DNA of 64,000 nucleotides, from NCBI RefSeq assembly GCF_001601575.1, contig NZ_LOHZ01000020.1, positions 1 to 64,000 of the forward strand, written 5' to 3'. The first letter of the stretch is position 1. Each line of letters opens with the position of its first letter. The position numbers were made by a program, and so were the translations under genes. Source of the DNA: Thermovenabulum gondwanense. GTDB taxonomy: Bacteria > Bacillota > Thermosediminibacteria > Thermosediminibacterales > Thermosediminibacteraceae. Positions 42,554-52,034 of this stretch are shown here, piece after piece. A model generated the notes under the pieces. It ran no database searches. It was not told the origin of the DNA and worked only from the letters and a program-made list of their open reading frames with translations.

Positions 42554-43274
42554 CGGTCCCCCTTTTCCTTAAAGTTAATATCAGATTTAAAAGGTCATTG
42601 AAAGAACCGGAATAATCGGAAATTATCTTTTTGTTGTTTCTATTTATCATATAATCCTTTAATAGAAAAGTTTTTACTCCCAGCTTTCTCACAATAAGGT
42701 CTTCTTCTACATCATTTCCAATCATCAGACAATTTTCTGGAGATTTCTTTATTATGGATAAAATCTCTTCATAATATTGAATATGAGGTTTTGTAAAATG
42801 CATGATCTCGTAAGAAGTTATAAGCCTGTAAGGAAAGTTTTCAGCATTTATCCATCTCAACCTCTGTCTTATTGCATTTAATGGGAAAATGGGATTTGTT
42901 GCAATTACGACATCATAATTCATCAAGAATGCAGTTTTAAGAATTTTACTGGAAAAGGGATGGGGTTTCAAAACTTTTTTAAGAGATGGAAAATCTTTAT
43001 CGTAGAATTCATCAAATTCAAACTGTAGTATTTCTTTTTCGATGTTTATATCTTTGCTGAAAAAAGCTTCCCAGAAAACTTCTTTATTGGTTTTTGAGGA
43101 ATCCAGATTATTCACCATGGCCATGGTGGAATCAAGCAAGTGTGCGATGAATTGTTGAGGGTCGAAAAATTTACTCATCTTCGTTGCGATTAATTTTAAG
43201 TAGGAATTTATAAATTCATCGGTATCTAAGGGAAGAAGGGTGCCATCCAGATCAAATAGCAGCGTATCTATCAA
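42537..43274 (-). CDS. HAD-superfamily hydrolase
   Basis: 245 residues. Motif I Phe-Asp-Leu-Asp-Gly-Thr-Leu near 7-13, motif II Ala-Thr-Asn-Pro near 126, and motif IV Gly-Asn-Asp-Val-Glu-Glu-Asp are complete, so it is probably an active phosphatase of unknown substrate. A helical cap lies at about 18-95. TTG at 43274 is preceded by AGGAGGGG. Confidence 0.85.
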   Translation of the reverse strand: MIDTLLFDLDGTLLPLDTDEFINSYLKLIATKMSKFFDPQQFIAHLLDSTMAMVNNLDSSKTNKEVFWEAFFSKDINIEKEILQFEFDEFYDKDFPSLKKVLKPHPFSSKILKTAFLMNYDVVIATNPIFPLNAIRQRLRWINAENFPYRLITSYEIMHFTKPHIQYYEEILSIIKKSPENCLMIGNDVEEDLIVRKLGVKTFLLKDYMINRNNKKIISDYSGSFNDLLNLILTLRKRGTGVERL

Positions 43275-43382
43275 TTTTTACCCCTCCTGAAGTTTACACA
43301 CAAATAAGATATTAATATTTGAAATAATAAAAATAGATTTTAATCCTACAATATATTATACTATTACAAGGAGGGTAAGTCG

Positions 43383-44111
43383 ATGAAATTGTTTGCAGAT
43401 TTTCACACCCATACCAAATATAGCCACGGCAAGGGGACCGTTAAAGAAAATGTATATTCGGCTTTAAAAAAGGGGTTGAAGGCAGTAGGAATATCCGAAC
43501 ACGGACCCAACAATATAGGAGTTGGCACCAATCTTAAAGATTTTGAAAGGATAAAGAAGGAAATTGAACAACTTAAAAAAGAATTTAAAGAAATCGATAT
43601 ACTTTTTGGATGTGAAGCGAATGTCATTAGCTTAGAAGGGGACCTGGATATTCCGGAAGAAATTTTAGAACAAATGGATTATGTAATGGTAGGGCTTCAT
43701 CCGCAAATCTGGGGTAAGAGTATTAAAGATACTTATCATATTTTAATAGAGAATTATTTAGTAAAAACAATAAATACTTACCTTCAAAAAGTAATGAAAC
43801 AAAATACTCAGGCTTTAATTAATGCTATGGAGAGATATAAAATAGACATAATAACTCATCCCGGGCTTCATATGCCAATCGATACAGGAATTCTTGCCAA
43901 AAAGGCGGCGGAAAAAGGCACCGCTTTGGAGATTAATGCGGGGCATGACCATACGACGGTTGAGTATATAAGGATAGCAAAAAGACAGGGAGTTAAGTTT
44001 GCACTGGGCAGCGATGCCCATGAGCCCGAAAGGGTGGGAGAGCTTTCAAGGGCAATAAAACTTGCGAAAGAAGCAGGATTGACAAAAACAGATATTATTA
44101 ATGCTCTATAG
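43383..44111 (+). CDS. PHP-domain hydrolase
   Basis: 242 residues with Asp-Phe-His-Thr-His-Thr, Ile-Ser-Glu-His-Gly, Gly-Cys-Glu-Ala-Asn-Val, Gly-Leu-His-Pro, Thr-His-Pro-Gly and Gly-Ser-Asp-Ala-His: a full metal-binding set. It is related to histidinol-phosphate phosphatases and to the paralogue at 34036, but no histidine genes are near. It heads a run of genes through rapZ, yvcK, whiA. AGGAGGG precedes the ATG. Confidence 0.85.
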   Translation: MKLFADFHTHTKYSHGKGTVKENVYSALKKGLKAVGISEHGPNNIGVGTNLKDFERIKKEIEQLKKEFKEIDILFGCEANVISLEGDLDIPEEILEQMDYVMVGLHPQIWGKSIKDTYHILIENYLVKTINTYLQKVMKQNTQALINAMERYKIDIITHPGLHMPIDTGILAKKAAEKGTALEINAGHDHTTVEYIRIAKRQGVKFALGSDAHEPERVGELSRAIKLAKEAGLTKTDIINAL

Positions 44112-44133
44112 CTTTAGGTTTGGAGGGGGATTT

Positions 44134-45012
44134 GTGGAAAAAGATTTTAATTTTGTAATAATTACCGGACTTTCGGGGGCGGGAAGAACCCTTGCTTTGA
44201 GGGTATTTGAAGATAACGGCTTTTTTTGTATTGACAATTTACCTCCCCAGCTTATACCCAAGTTTGCGGAGTTATGCAGCCAGAGCAGAAAAAAGCTCGA
44301 AAAAGTTGCTCTTGTAATCGATATCCGGGGAGGGGATTTTTTCGATAACCTTTTTGATAGCCTAAAATCTTTAGAAGATATGGGTTATGCCTATAAAATT
44401 ATTTTTTTAGATGCCTCCGATGAGGTTTTGATTAAAAGGTATAAAGAGAGCAGGCGAAAACATCCGCTCGCACCGGATAAAAGAATAGTTGAAGGGATTA
44501 ATTTAGAAAGAAGGAAATTAGCGCTTTTAAAGGCAAAATCGGATTTTATTATTGACACTTCCTTCAAGACTCCTGCCCAGCTTAAAGAAGAAATAGAAAA
44601 AAGATTTTTGCAGAGGGATAAAAGCGATACAGGGTTATTGATAAATATCGTTTCCTTTGGATTTAAACAAGGACTTCCTCTTGATGCAGATTTAGTCTTT
44701 GATGTAAGATTTTTACCAAATCCATTTTATGATGATGACCTGAGGCCCCTTTCGGGTAGTGACGAAAAAGTAAAAAATTATATTTTTAATTTTGAGGAGA
44801 CGAAGGTATTTCTTAAGAAAGTTCAGGACTTGATAGAGTTTTTAATTCCTTACTATATTAAAGAAGGCAAATCTCAATTAGTGGTGGCTATAGGATGTAC
44901 CGGAGGAAGACACAGGTCAATAGCTGTAGCCAATGAGCTGGCGAGGTTGTTAAAAGAAAGGGGTTATTATATAAATATAGAACACAGAGATGAAAAAGAA
45001 ACAAGGGGGTAA
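44134..45012 (+). CDS. rapZ: RapZ/YvcJ-family nucleotide-binding protein
   Basis: 292 residues. Walker A is Gly-Leu-Ser-Gly-Ala-Gly-Arg18-Thr: the P-loop lysine is Arg, as in some other family members. A Cys-Ile-Asp-Asn-Leu-Pro-Pro motif follows, and a C-terminal Gly-Cys-Thr-Gly-Gly-x-His-Arg-Ser domain is the conserved RNA- or metabolite-binding part of RapZ. In E. coli it tunes GlmS through small RNA turnover; in Firmicutes the role is less clear. GTG at 44134 after GGAGGGGG; the in-frame ATG at 44101 lies in the end of the PHP gene. Confidence 0.92.
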   Translation: MEKDFNFVIITGLSGAGRTLALRVFEDNGFFCIDNLPPQLIPKFAELCSQSRKKLEKVALVIDIRGGDFFDNLFDSLKSLEDMGYAYKIIFLDASDEVLIKRYKESRRKHPLAPDKRIVEGINLERRKLALLKAKSDFIIDTSFKTPAQLKEEIEKRFLQRDKSDTGLLINIVSFGFKQGLPLDADLVFDVRFLPNPFYDDDLRPLSGSDEKVKNYIFNFEETKVFLKKVQDLIEFLIPYYIKEGKSQLVVAIGCTGGRHRSIAVANELARLLKERGYYINIEHRDEKETRG

Positions 45013-45018
45013 TATCCG

Positions 45019-45954
45019 GTGTTAAAAGTAGTAGCGATCGGTGGAGGTACCGGATTGCCTTCTTTGCTAAGGGGAATAAAATACTATACAAAGGATATAA
45101 CCGCCATTGTCACCGTTGCTGATGATGGAGGTAGTTCCGGACGTTTAAGGGATGAATTGAAGATGCCTCCTCCAGGGGATATCAGAAATTGCCTTCTGGC
45201 TCTTGCGAATACCGAGCCTTTAATGGAAAAGCTTTTTCAATATAGATTTGATAGTGGTTTTTTAAAGGGGCATAGTTTTGGCAATCTTTTTTTAGCAGCC
45301 ATGACAGAAGTTTTGGGAGACTTTGAACTTGCCATAAAGGAGTCGAGTAAGGTTCTTGCAGTAAGCGGACAGGTAATGCCATCTACTCTTGAGGATATAG
45401 TATTGATGGCTGAATACGATGATGGAAGTGTAGCCATTGGGGAGTCGTTAATACCAAGAATAAAAAGAAAAATTAATAAAGTCAAGTTGATTCCGGAAGA
45501 TGCAAAACCTTTAAATGAAGCCCTGGAAGCCATTGAAAAAGCGGATGCAATTATATTGGGTCCGGGAAGTCTTTATACAAGTATAATACCCAACCTTTTG
45601 ATTCGCGGTATCAGGGAGGCCATCGAAAGTTCTTCCGCAAAAAAAATCTTTGTGGTTAACATTATGACTCAGCCGGGAGAAACTGACAATTATACTGCCT
45701 TTGACCATGTTAAAGCGATAGTTGAGCATGCGGGAGAAAAGATTATAGAGTATGTGCTCGTTAATGTGGAAAAAATACCCGAAAGATTATTACAAAAGTA
45801 CAAAGAAGAAGGGTCGGTGCCTGTAGTCGTAGATGAAGAGCGAATATTAGAAATGGGCTATAAAATAATAAAAACAGAAGTGCTCTCAATAAATGATGTA
45901 ATAAGGCATGATTCAGAAAAATTAGCTAAGGAAATTATGAAGTTATTTTCTTAG
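45019..45954 (+). CDS. yvcK: YvcK/CofD-like gluconeogenesis and morphogenesis factor
   Basis: 311 residues. Gly-Gly-Gly-Thr-Gly-Leu near 8, Ala-Asp-Asp-Gly-Gly-Ser-Ser-Gly, Pro-Pro-Pro-Gly-Asp-Ile-Arg-Asn-Cys and Gly-Pro-Gly-Ser-Leu-Tyr-Thr-Ser are family motifs. B. subtilis YvcK binds UDP-sugars and is needed on gluconeogenic carbon and for normal cell shape. It lies six bases after rapZ. Confidence 0.95.
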   Translation: MLKVVAIGGGTGLPSLLRGIKYYTKDITAIVTVADDGGSSGRLRDELKMPPPGDIRNCLLALANTEPLMEKLFQYRFDSGFLKGHSFGNLFLAAMTEVLGDFELAIKESSKVLAVSGQVMPSTLEDIVLMAEYDDGSVAIGESLIPRIKRKINKVKLIPEDAKPLNEALEAIEKADAIILGPGSLYTSIIPNLLIRGIREAIESSSAKKIFVVNIMTQPGETDNYTAFDHVKAIVEHAGEKIIEYVLVNVEKIPERLLQKYKEEGSVPVVVDEERILEMGYKIIKTEVLSINDVIRHDSEKLAKEIMKLFS

Positions 45955-46014
45955 TCTGCTTATTTACAAACGGAATAATTTTATGTAGAATAAAAAAAGT
46001 TAGGGTGAAAAAAA

Positions 46015-46977
46015 TTGTCTTTTTCATCGGAATTAAAAGAAGAAATTTCAAAAATCACCGATAAGGATTGTTGCGGTCTGGCTGAATTATCCGCTTTGAT
46101 CAGAATGAGCGCTGGTATGTCTCCTAAAGGAGATTCCATAGTTATAACCGTTCATACTGAAAATGCCGCTGTTGCCCGCAGGTTTATCCAGTTAATGAAA
46201 AAATATGAAACCGTAGAGTTTGAAATTACCGTCGAAAAAGAAAAATTGAGAAACAAAAATCTTTATCTGGTGAAAGCTTTTTCTCGGGGAAAAAAGATGG
46301 AAGAATTTTTATCAAAAATTGGCATAATAAGTGTGAAAAACGGCAAGATCACCTTAGAGGAAGGAATTAAATTTAAAATATTCAAAAAAAGATGCTGCAA
46401 AAAAGCTTATTTAAGAGGGGCTTTTTTGGGTGGCGGGTCGATAAGTGACCCTAAGCGGGCGCATCATTTAGAATTTATCACAAACAACATTAAAATCGCC
46501 CATGATTTATCTAAGCTTATGGAGGAGTTTAATATTTCTTCAAAAATAACAAGGCGAAAGGAAAGGTATGTGGTTTATTTAAAAAACGGTGATAATATAA
46601 AAGATTTACTGGGATTGATGGGAGCTAATGAGTCCCTCTTAAAATTTGAAAATGAAAGAGTATTAAAGGATATGAGAAATAATGTAAACAGGTTGGTCAA
46701 TTGCGAAACAGCCAATTTAAACAAAACCATTGATGCGTCTTTTAATCAGATAGAGTTTATTATTTTTTTAAAGGAGAAAGGTATTTTGTCCAAACTTTCT
46801 CCGGTTTTACAGGAAATAGCCGAAATGAGATTGAAATTTCCGGAACTCAGTTTAAAGGAACTGGGTCAAATTATGGACCCACCATTAAGTAAATCGGGGG
46901 TAAGCCATAGGCTAAAAAGATTAAAGCAGATAGCGGATAAATTTAAACAATTTGAAGGGGGAAACATAAATGTATAA
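46015..46977 (+). CDS. whiA: DNA-binding protein WhiA
   Basis: 320 residues: a LAGLIDADG-like N-terminal half (Arg-Gly-Ala-Phe-Leu-Gly-Gly-Gly-Ser near 140) joined to a helix-turn-helix end (Leu-Lys-Glu-Leu-Gly-x8-Leu-Ser-Lys-Ser-Gly-Val-Ser-His-Arg). It influences cell division and sporulation. TTG at 46015 after AGGGTG. It overlaps the HPr gene by eight bases. Confidence 0.95.
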   Translation: MSFSSELKEEISKITDKDCCGLAELSALIRMSAGMSPKGDSIVITVHTENAAVARRFIQLMKKYETVEFEITVEKEKLRNKNLYLVKAFSRGKKMEEFLSKIGIISVKNGKITLEEGIKFKIFKKRCCKKAYLRGAFLGGGSISDPKRAHHLEFITNNIKIAHDLSKLMEEFNISSKITRRKERYVVYLKNGDNIKDLLGLMGANESLLKFENERVLKDMRNNVNRLVNCETANLNKTIDASFNQIEFIIFLKEKGILSKLSPVLQEIAEMRLKFPELSLKELGQIMDPPLSKSGVSHRLKRLKQIADKFKQFEGGNINV

Positions 46978-47236
46978 AATTGCTGTAGAAGTGAAAAACA
47001 AAACCGGATTACATGCAAGGCCGGCTGCTTTGTTCGTACAAACAGCCAGTAAGTTTAAATCAGAAATTTTTATCGAAAAAGAAGGCAAGAAAGTAAACGC
47101 AAAAAGTATAATGGGAGTAATGTCTCTTGCGGTAAGTCAGGGGACAAAAATAGAGATTTCCGCATCGGGAGAAGATGAAAAAGAAGCAGTCGAAGCACTC
47201 GTTGCACTTATCGATTCTAAATTTGGAGAAGAGTAA
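46970..47236 (+). CDS. ptsH: HPr-family phosphocarrier with both His15 and Ser46
   Basis: 88 residues. Gly-Leu-His15-Ala-Arg-Pro-Ala-Ala is the PTS phosphorylation site, and Ser46 in Lys-Ser-Ile-Met-Gly-Val-Met is the HprK target. Position after whiA is that of B. subtilis crh, but Crh lacks His15. HprK is at 32021. No PTS enzyme I gene is in the window, so whether His15 is used is open. GAAGGGGG precedes the ATG. Confidence 0.9.
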   Translation: MYKIAVEVKNKTGLHARPAALFVQTASKFKSEIFIEKEGKKVNAKSIMGVMSLAVSQGTKIEISASGEDEKEAVEALVALIDSKFGEE

Positions 47237-47263
47237 AAGCTACCTTTATGGTAGCTTTTATTA
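47235..47263 (+). terminator. Rho-independent terminator after HPr
   Basis: AAAAGCTACC (47235-47244) pairs perfectly with GGTAGCTTTT (47250-47259) and starts in the HPr stop codon. Confidence 0.8.
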
Positions 47264-47281
47264 ATATTGAGAGGGAAGGTT

Positions 47282-48277
47282 ATGACTAAACACGAAAAGA
47301 TAATCGAATATATAAAAAATTTGAAAATAGGGAACAGGATATCGGTAAGAAAATTAGCAAAGGAGTTGAATGTAAGCGAAGGAACCGCATACAGAGCTAT
47401 TAAAGATGCTCAATTGGAAGGACTTGTGACAACACTTCCTCGAATCGGCACAATTAGAATTGAAAAAGAGAATAAAAAAGGGATAGAGGAACTTACCTTT
47501 CAGGAAGTTGTAAATATTGTAGAAGGTTCAGTTTTAGGGGGTTTTTCCGGATTGGAAAAACCGTTAAAAAAATTCTTGATAGGTGCAATGGAAGTCGAAG
47601 ACATAGCCAGGTATATAGAACCCTGTGACTTACTTATAGTAGGGAACAGAAAAGAAGCCCAGCTCCTTGCTCTGAATAGAAAAGCAGCGGTTCTGGTAAC
47701 AGGAGGATTTTACCCTGATGCTGAAGTAATTGAACTTGCAAATAAAGTGGAAAGACCCATAATTACTTCTTCCTATGATACCTTTACGGTAGCTATGCTT
47801 ATTAATAGGGCAATTTCTACAAAGTTAAAACAAAAGGAAGTAATTTTAACAAAAGATGTAATGGTAAGTAACCCATATTTTCTCGATATTAATTCGAAGG
47901 TAGGGGACTGGAGGAGGTTGCTCAGGGCAACAAGGCACAGCAAATTTCCGGTTGTAAACGATGAAGGAGAGCTGGTTGGAATTGCTACTACCAATGATGT
48001 CATAGGTTACCCTGATGACGTTCCTATAAAGGACCTGATGACAAAGAATCCCATATGTGTATCGCCCGATACACCGATTGCATACGCTGTCCATTTGATG
48101 GTATGGGAAGGTATTGAGCTGATTCCGGTAGTGGAAAACAAAAAATTGGTCGGCGTAATTTCTCGACAGGATACCATGAAGGTACTGAAAAGTTTGAGCA
48201 TGCAGCCTCAAATTGGTGAGACAATAGATGAAATGATATTAAACTCTTTTTCTATAAGAAGTTTAGCGAAGGTGTGA
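47282..48277 (+). CDS. YtoI-like regulator: HTH, DRTGG, two CBS domains
   Basis: 331 residues. An N-terminal winged-helix-like region (about 10-60; Ile-Ser-Val-Arg-Lys-Leu-Ala-Lys-Glu-Leu-Asn-Val-Ser-Glu-Gly-Thr) precedes a DRTGG domain (about 75-180) and two CBS domains (about 195-315), which usually bind adenine nucleotides. B. subtilis YtoI has the same order plus a C-terminal hotdog domain, which here is a separate gene. ATG at 47282 with AGAGGGA. Probably a nucleotide-sensing transcription regulator. Confidence 0.85.
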   Translation: MTKHEKIIEYIKNLKIGNRISVRKLAKELNVSEGTAYRAIKDAQLEGLVTTLPRIGTIRIEKENKKGIEELTFQEVVNIVEGSVLGGFSGLEKPLKKFLIGAMEVEDIARYIEPCDLLIVGNRKEAQLLALNRKAAVLVTGGFYPDAEVIELANKVERPIITSSYDTFTVAMLINRAISTKLKQKEVILTKDVMVSNPYFLDINSKVGDWRRLLRATRHSKFPVVNDEGELVGIATTNDVIGYPDDVPIKDLMTKNPICVSPDTPIAYAVHLMVWEGIELIPVVENKKLVGVISRQDTMKVLKSLSMQPQIGETIDEMILNSFSIRSLAKV

Positions 48278-48279
48278 TT

Positions 48280-48579
48280 TTGAAAGGATTTACAACGCCC
48301 GCAATGCTAAATCAATACGGTGTGACGAGTTTTGGTTCCTTAATGACTGCAATGGCCAATGCGGGACTCGAAGCATTTAGAATAGTAAAAAGGCTGGAAA
48401 CCATTCCCGATACTTTTACTGTGTATTTCTCCAAGCCTGTTCAGCTAAAAGAAGATATTATTATTAAAGCAGAGATAATGGAAATTGGTAGAAAAGCAGG
48501 AAAAGTTGAAATAAATGTCGAAAATCAGAACGGAATGATAGCAAAGGGAGTAATGTCCGTAAAAGTACTTATAAGGTAG
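48280..48579 (+). CDS. Hotdog thioesterase-like protein (YtoI C-terminal half)
   Basis: 99 residues with a single hotdog-like fold: Phe-Gly-Ser-Leu-Met-Thr-Ala-Met-Ala-Asn-Ala-Gly near 14-25 is the central helix, followed by four strands (Phe-Thr-Val-Tyr-Phe-Ser-Lys-Pro-Val and so on). TTG at 48280 lies five bases after AAGGTG; GTG at 48274 would overlap it. In relatives this domain is fused to the HTH-DRTGG-CBS protein. Confidence 0.8.
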   Translation: MKGFTTPAMLNQYGVTSFGSLMTAMANAGLEAFRIVKRLETIPDTFTVYFSKPVQLKEDIIIKAEIMEIGRKAGKVEINVENQNGMIAKGVMSVKVLIR

Positions 48580-48582
48580 GTG

Positions 48583-51500
48583 ATGATTCTGGGATTTGTA
48601 CACCTTCACCTGCATACCAATTATAGCCTTCTGGATGGAGCCTGCAGTATAGAAAAGCTGGTTGAAGAACTTAAAAAAAGAGAAATGATGGCGGCAGCCA
48701 TTACAGACCACGGAGTAATGTACGGAGTAATAGATTTTTACAAGGCTATGAAAAAGGAAGGTTTAAAGCCAATTATAGGATGCGAAGTATACCTTGCAAA
48801 ACGCCGATTGAATGATAAAGAACCGGGCAAAGATGACGAACAGTATCATTTAGTTTTATTAGCAAAGGATAATGAGGGTTATAAAAATTTGGTTAAACTT
48901 ACCTCCATAGCCTTTATTGATGGGTTTTACTATAAACCCAGGATAGATAAGGAATTATTGAAAAAATATTCTAAGGGGCTTATCGGTTTGAGTGCATGTC
49001 TTGCGGGAGAAATACCTTCTAAAATTCTTGACGGAGATTACGATGAGGCAAAAAAAATAGCATTGGAATATTTAGATATTTTTGGGAACGGGAATTTCTA
49101 TTTAGAGCTTCAGGATCACAAAATTCTGGAACAGAAAAAAGTAAATCAGGCACTGTATAACATTAGCAAAGAAACAGGCATTCCTCTGGTGGCTACCAAT
49201 GACGTACATTATATATCTAAGGAAGATTATGAAATTCACGATGCTCTTTTATGTATACAAACCGGTAAAACCATTAAGGATGAGGACAGGTTAAAATTTC
49301 CTACGGATGAATTTTACCTGAAGACTGAAACCGAAATGAGGCGGTTGTTTTTCCAGGTTCCCGAGGCCCTGGAAAATACTATTAGAATATCGGAAATGTG
49401 CAATGTGGAAATTGAGTTTAATAAAATTTATCTACCGGATTTTAAAGTTCCGGAAGGTTATACCCATGATTCCTATCTGGAAAAGCTCTGCCAGGATGGT
49501 TTATTAAAGCGATATAAAAGGATAAGTCCTGCTATAAAAGAGCGTTTGAAGTATGAACTTGAAGTTATAAAAAAGATGGGTTATTCTGCATATTTTTTAA
49601 TAGTGTGGGATTACGTAAATTATGCCAGAAGAAATCAAATAATGGTAGGGCCCGGACGGGGTTCTGCAGCAGGAAGTTTAGTAGCTTATTGTTTGGGGAT
49701 TACCGATATAGATCCGTTAAAATATAATTTACTGTTTGAGAGGTTTTTAAATCCCGAGAGGGTTACAATGCCGGATATTGATGTAGATTTTTGTTTTGAG
49801 AGAAGAGAAGAGGTAATCAAATATGTAATAAATAAGTACGGGGAAGATAGGGTAGCCCAGATAGGTACTTTTGGGACAATGGCAGCCAGGGCAGCAGTAA
49901 GGGATGTAGGAAGGGTACTGGGTTATCCTTACGGTGAAGTTGATGCAATAGCAAAGATGATACCCATGGAATTGGGGATGACTGTAGAAAAAGCTTTGGA
50001 ATTGAATCCGGAACTAAATATTAGATATCAATCGGATGACAGAATAAAAAAACTTTTAAATATAGCCAAATCTATAGAAGGCTTTCCCAGGCATGCTTCC
50101 ACTCATGCGGCGGGAATAGTAATTTCAGCATTGCCATTAACGGACCTTGTTCCTTTGCACAAAGTGGGAGACACCGTATCTACTCAATATACCATGAGCA
50201 ATTTAGAAGAGATCGGCCTTTTAAAGATGGATTTTTTGGGCTTAAGAACTTTAACGGTGATAAGAGATGCCTTAGATTTAATAAAAAAGTCAAAAGAAGT
50301 GGAGATTGACCTTAAGACCCTTCCTTTGGATGATAAAAAGGTATATGAACTTTTGAGCAATGGGGAAACCCTTGGTGTATTTCAATTAGAAAGCGAAGGT
50401 ATGAGAACCTTATTAAAAGAGTTGAAACCGGAACGTTTTGAAGACATAATTGCTGTAATCGGTTTATACAGACCGGGGCCGCTGGGAAGCGGAGCTGCCC
50501 AGGAATTTATAAAAAATAAAAACGGCAAACAACAGGTGAAATACCTGCACCCCAAATTAAAACCCATTCTGGAAGAAACCTACGGTATTATACTCTATCA
50601 GGAACAGGCAATGAAGATAGCTCAAGAACTGGCGGGTTTTACCCTTGCCCAGGCGGATATTTTGAGAAAAGCTATGGGCAAAAAGCAGCAGGATGTTATG
50701 CAAGCCCAGAGAAATGCATTCATTGAAGGATGCCTTAAAAATGGAATAGAAAGGGAAGTAGCGGAAAAAATTTTCGATGATATTTCATATTTTGCGGGTT
50801 ACGGATTTAATAAATCCCATGCGGCCGCTTATGCCCTTATTGCCTATCAGACTGCTTATTTAAAAGCACACTTTCCTGTGGAATACATGGCAGCTCTGTT
50901 AAGCAGTGTAATGCATAACTTGGACAAGGTTGCTCAGTATATTTTAGAGTGCAGGCGAATGGGGATCGATGTACTGCCTCCTGATGTAAATGAAAGCTAT
51001 GAAAGCTTTACGGTAGTTAATGGGAAAATTCGTTTTGGGCTTTCGGCCGTTAAAAATGTTGGTGAGAATGCTGTAAAAAGCATAATTCATATGAGAAAAG
51101 AAAAGGGTAAATTCAAATCGCTGGCGGATTTTTGCGAAAAACTATCTTCGGGCGAGTTAAATAAAAGATTGATCGAAAGCTTAATAATGGCCGGAGCTAT
51201 GGATTCTTTTGGTGCAAAAAGGTCGCAATTATTGTCGGTTTACGAGGATGTGCTGGAAAACATACAAAAAAGGAAAAACGGACGGAATGTAGATAAAAAT
51301 CAGGTCTCCTTTTTAGAGTTGCTGGAAGAGCAAAATGAAGATTATGAAAAGGATGAACTTCCCGATATACCCGAATATGATAAAAACCAGCTTCTTGCAA
51401 TGGAAAAAGAAGTACTGGGTCTTTACCTCAGCGGGCACCCTCTCAAAGAATATGAGAATTTTCTTTTAAAAAACACCAATTTAAGAGCAAAAGAAATTTT

Positions 51501-52032
51501 AGAAAACTATAATTTGAGTGACGGAGTTAACGTAACCGTAGGTGGAATAATTTCGGGAATAAAACTTAAATCTACTAAAGAAAATAGAATGATGGCATTT
51601 TTAAATCTTGAAGATCTAACCGGTACAATGGAAATAATAGTATTTCCGTTGGTATGGGAAAAATACAGGGAGCTTTTAGTTCAGGATAATAAAGTACTTA
51701 TTAAGGGCCGCGTCAATTTAAAGGAAGAAGAAGCTCCAAAGATAATAGCGGAAGAAATTGAACCGTTGAATGCAGTTAACTTAAAAAAACCCGGCGCAAT
51801 AATAGTAAATATTGATAAGGGAGATGAAAAACTGATAAATTCTTTTAAAGATTTTTTCCTTTTGCATCCAGGCAATTGTCCTGTTACAATTTATATTAAT
51901 GAATTAAAAAAAGCGATAATAACGGGTAAGGAATTTTTCATAGATGAAAGTGAAAAAACCTTGCAAGAGTTAATTAACATTAAAGGAGTTCAGGGATGCC
52001 TCTTTCTAAATAATTTAAAAGAGGAGGTTTAA
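48583..52032 (+). CDS. dnaE: DNA polymerase III alpha subunit
   Basis: 1149 residues, the replicative C-family polymerase of the DnaE type. N-terminal PHP domain (about 1-270; His-Leu-His-Leu-His-Thr-Asn-Tyr-Ser-Leu-Leu-Asp-Gly), palm with Pro-Asp-Ile-Asp400-Val-Asp402-Phe, a beta-clamp-binding and helix-hairpin-helix region, and an OB-fold domain around 970-1070 (Val-Thr-Val-Gly-Gly-Ile-Ile). ATG at 48583 is six bases after AAGG; a GTG is one codon upstream. The next genes are DUF2007-like, pfkA and pyk, a familiar order in clostridia. Confidence 0.95.
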   Translation: MILGFVHLHLHTNYSLLDGACSIEKLVEELKKREMMAAAITDHGVMYGVIDFYKAMKKEGLKPIIGCEVYLAKRRLNDKEPGKDDEQYHLVLLAKDNEGYKNLVKLTSIAFIDGFYYKPRIDKELLKKYSKGLIGLSACLAGEIPSKILDGDYDEAKKIALEYLDIFGNGNFYLELQDHKILEQKKVNQALYNISKETGIPLVATNDVHYISKEDYEIHDALLCIQTGKTIKDEDRLKFPTDEFYLKTETEMRRLFFQVPEALENTIRISEMCNVEIEFNKIYLPDFKVPEGYTHDSYLEKLCQDGLLKRYKRISPAIKERLKYELEVIKKMGYSAYFLIVWDYVNYARRNQIMVGPGRGSAAGSLVAYCLGITDIDPLKYNLLFERFLNPERVTMPDIDVDFCFERREEVIKYVINKYGEDRVAQIGTFGTMAARAAVRDVGRVLGYPYGEVDAIAKMIPMELGMTVEKALELNPELNIRYQSDDRIKKLLNIAKSIEGFPRHASTHAAGIVISALPLTDLVPLHKVGDTVSTQYTMSNLEEIGLLKMDFLGLRTLTVIRDALDLIKKSKEVEIDLKTLPLDDKKVYELLSNGETLGVFQLESEGMRTLLKELKPERFEDIIAVIGLYRPGPLGSGAAQEFIKNKNGKQQVKYLHPKLKPILEETYGIILYQEQAMKIAQELAGFTLAQADILRKAMGKKQQDVMQAQRNAFIEGCLKNGIEREVAEKIFDDISYFAGYGFNKSHAAAYALIAYQTAYLKAHFPVEYMAALLSSVMHNLDKVAQYILECRRMGIDVLPPDVNESYESFTVVNGKIRFGLSAVKNVGENAVKSIIHMRKEKGKFKSLADFCEKLSSGELNKRLIESLIMAGAMDSFGAKRSQLLSVYEDVLENIQKRKNGRNVDKNQVSFLELLEEQNEDYEKDELPDIPEYDKNQLLAMEKEVLGLYLSGHPLKEYENFLLKNTNLRAKEILENYNLSDGVNVTVGGIISGIKLKSTKENRMMAFLNLEDLTGTMEIIVFPLVWEKYRELLVQDNKVLIKGRVNLKEEEAPKIIAEEIEPLNAVNLKKPGAIIVNIDKGDEKLINSFKDFFLLHPGNCPVTIYINELKKAIITGKEFFIDESEKTLQELINIKGVQGCLFLNNLKEEV

Positions 52033-52034
52033 AA

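Noticed and set aside
47282-48579. Frameshifted or broken YtoI gene
   Set aside because: The second part has its own ribosome site and start and both proteins are intact, so a pseudogene call is not supported.
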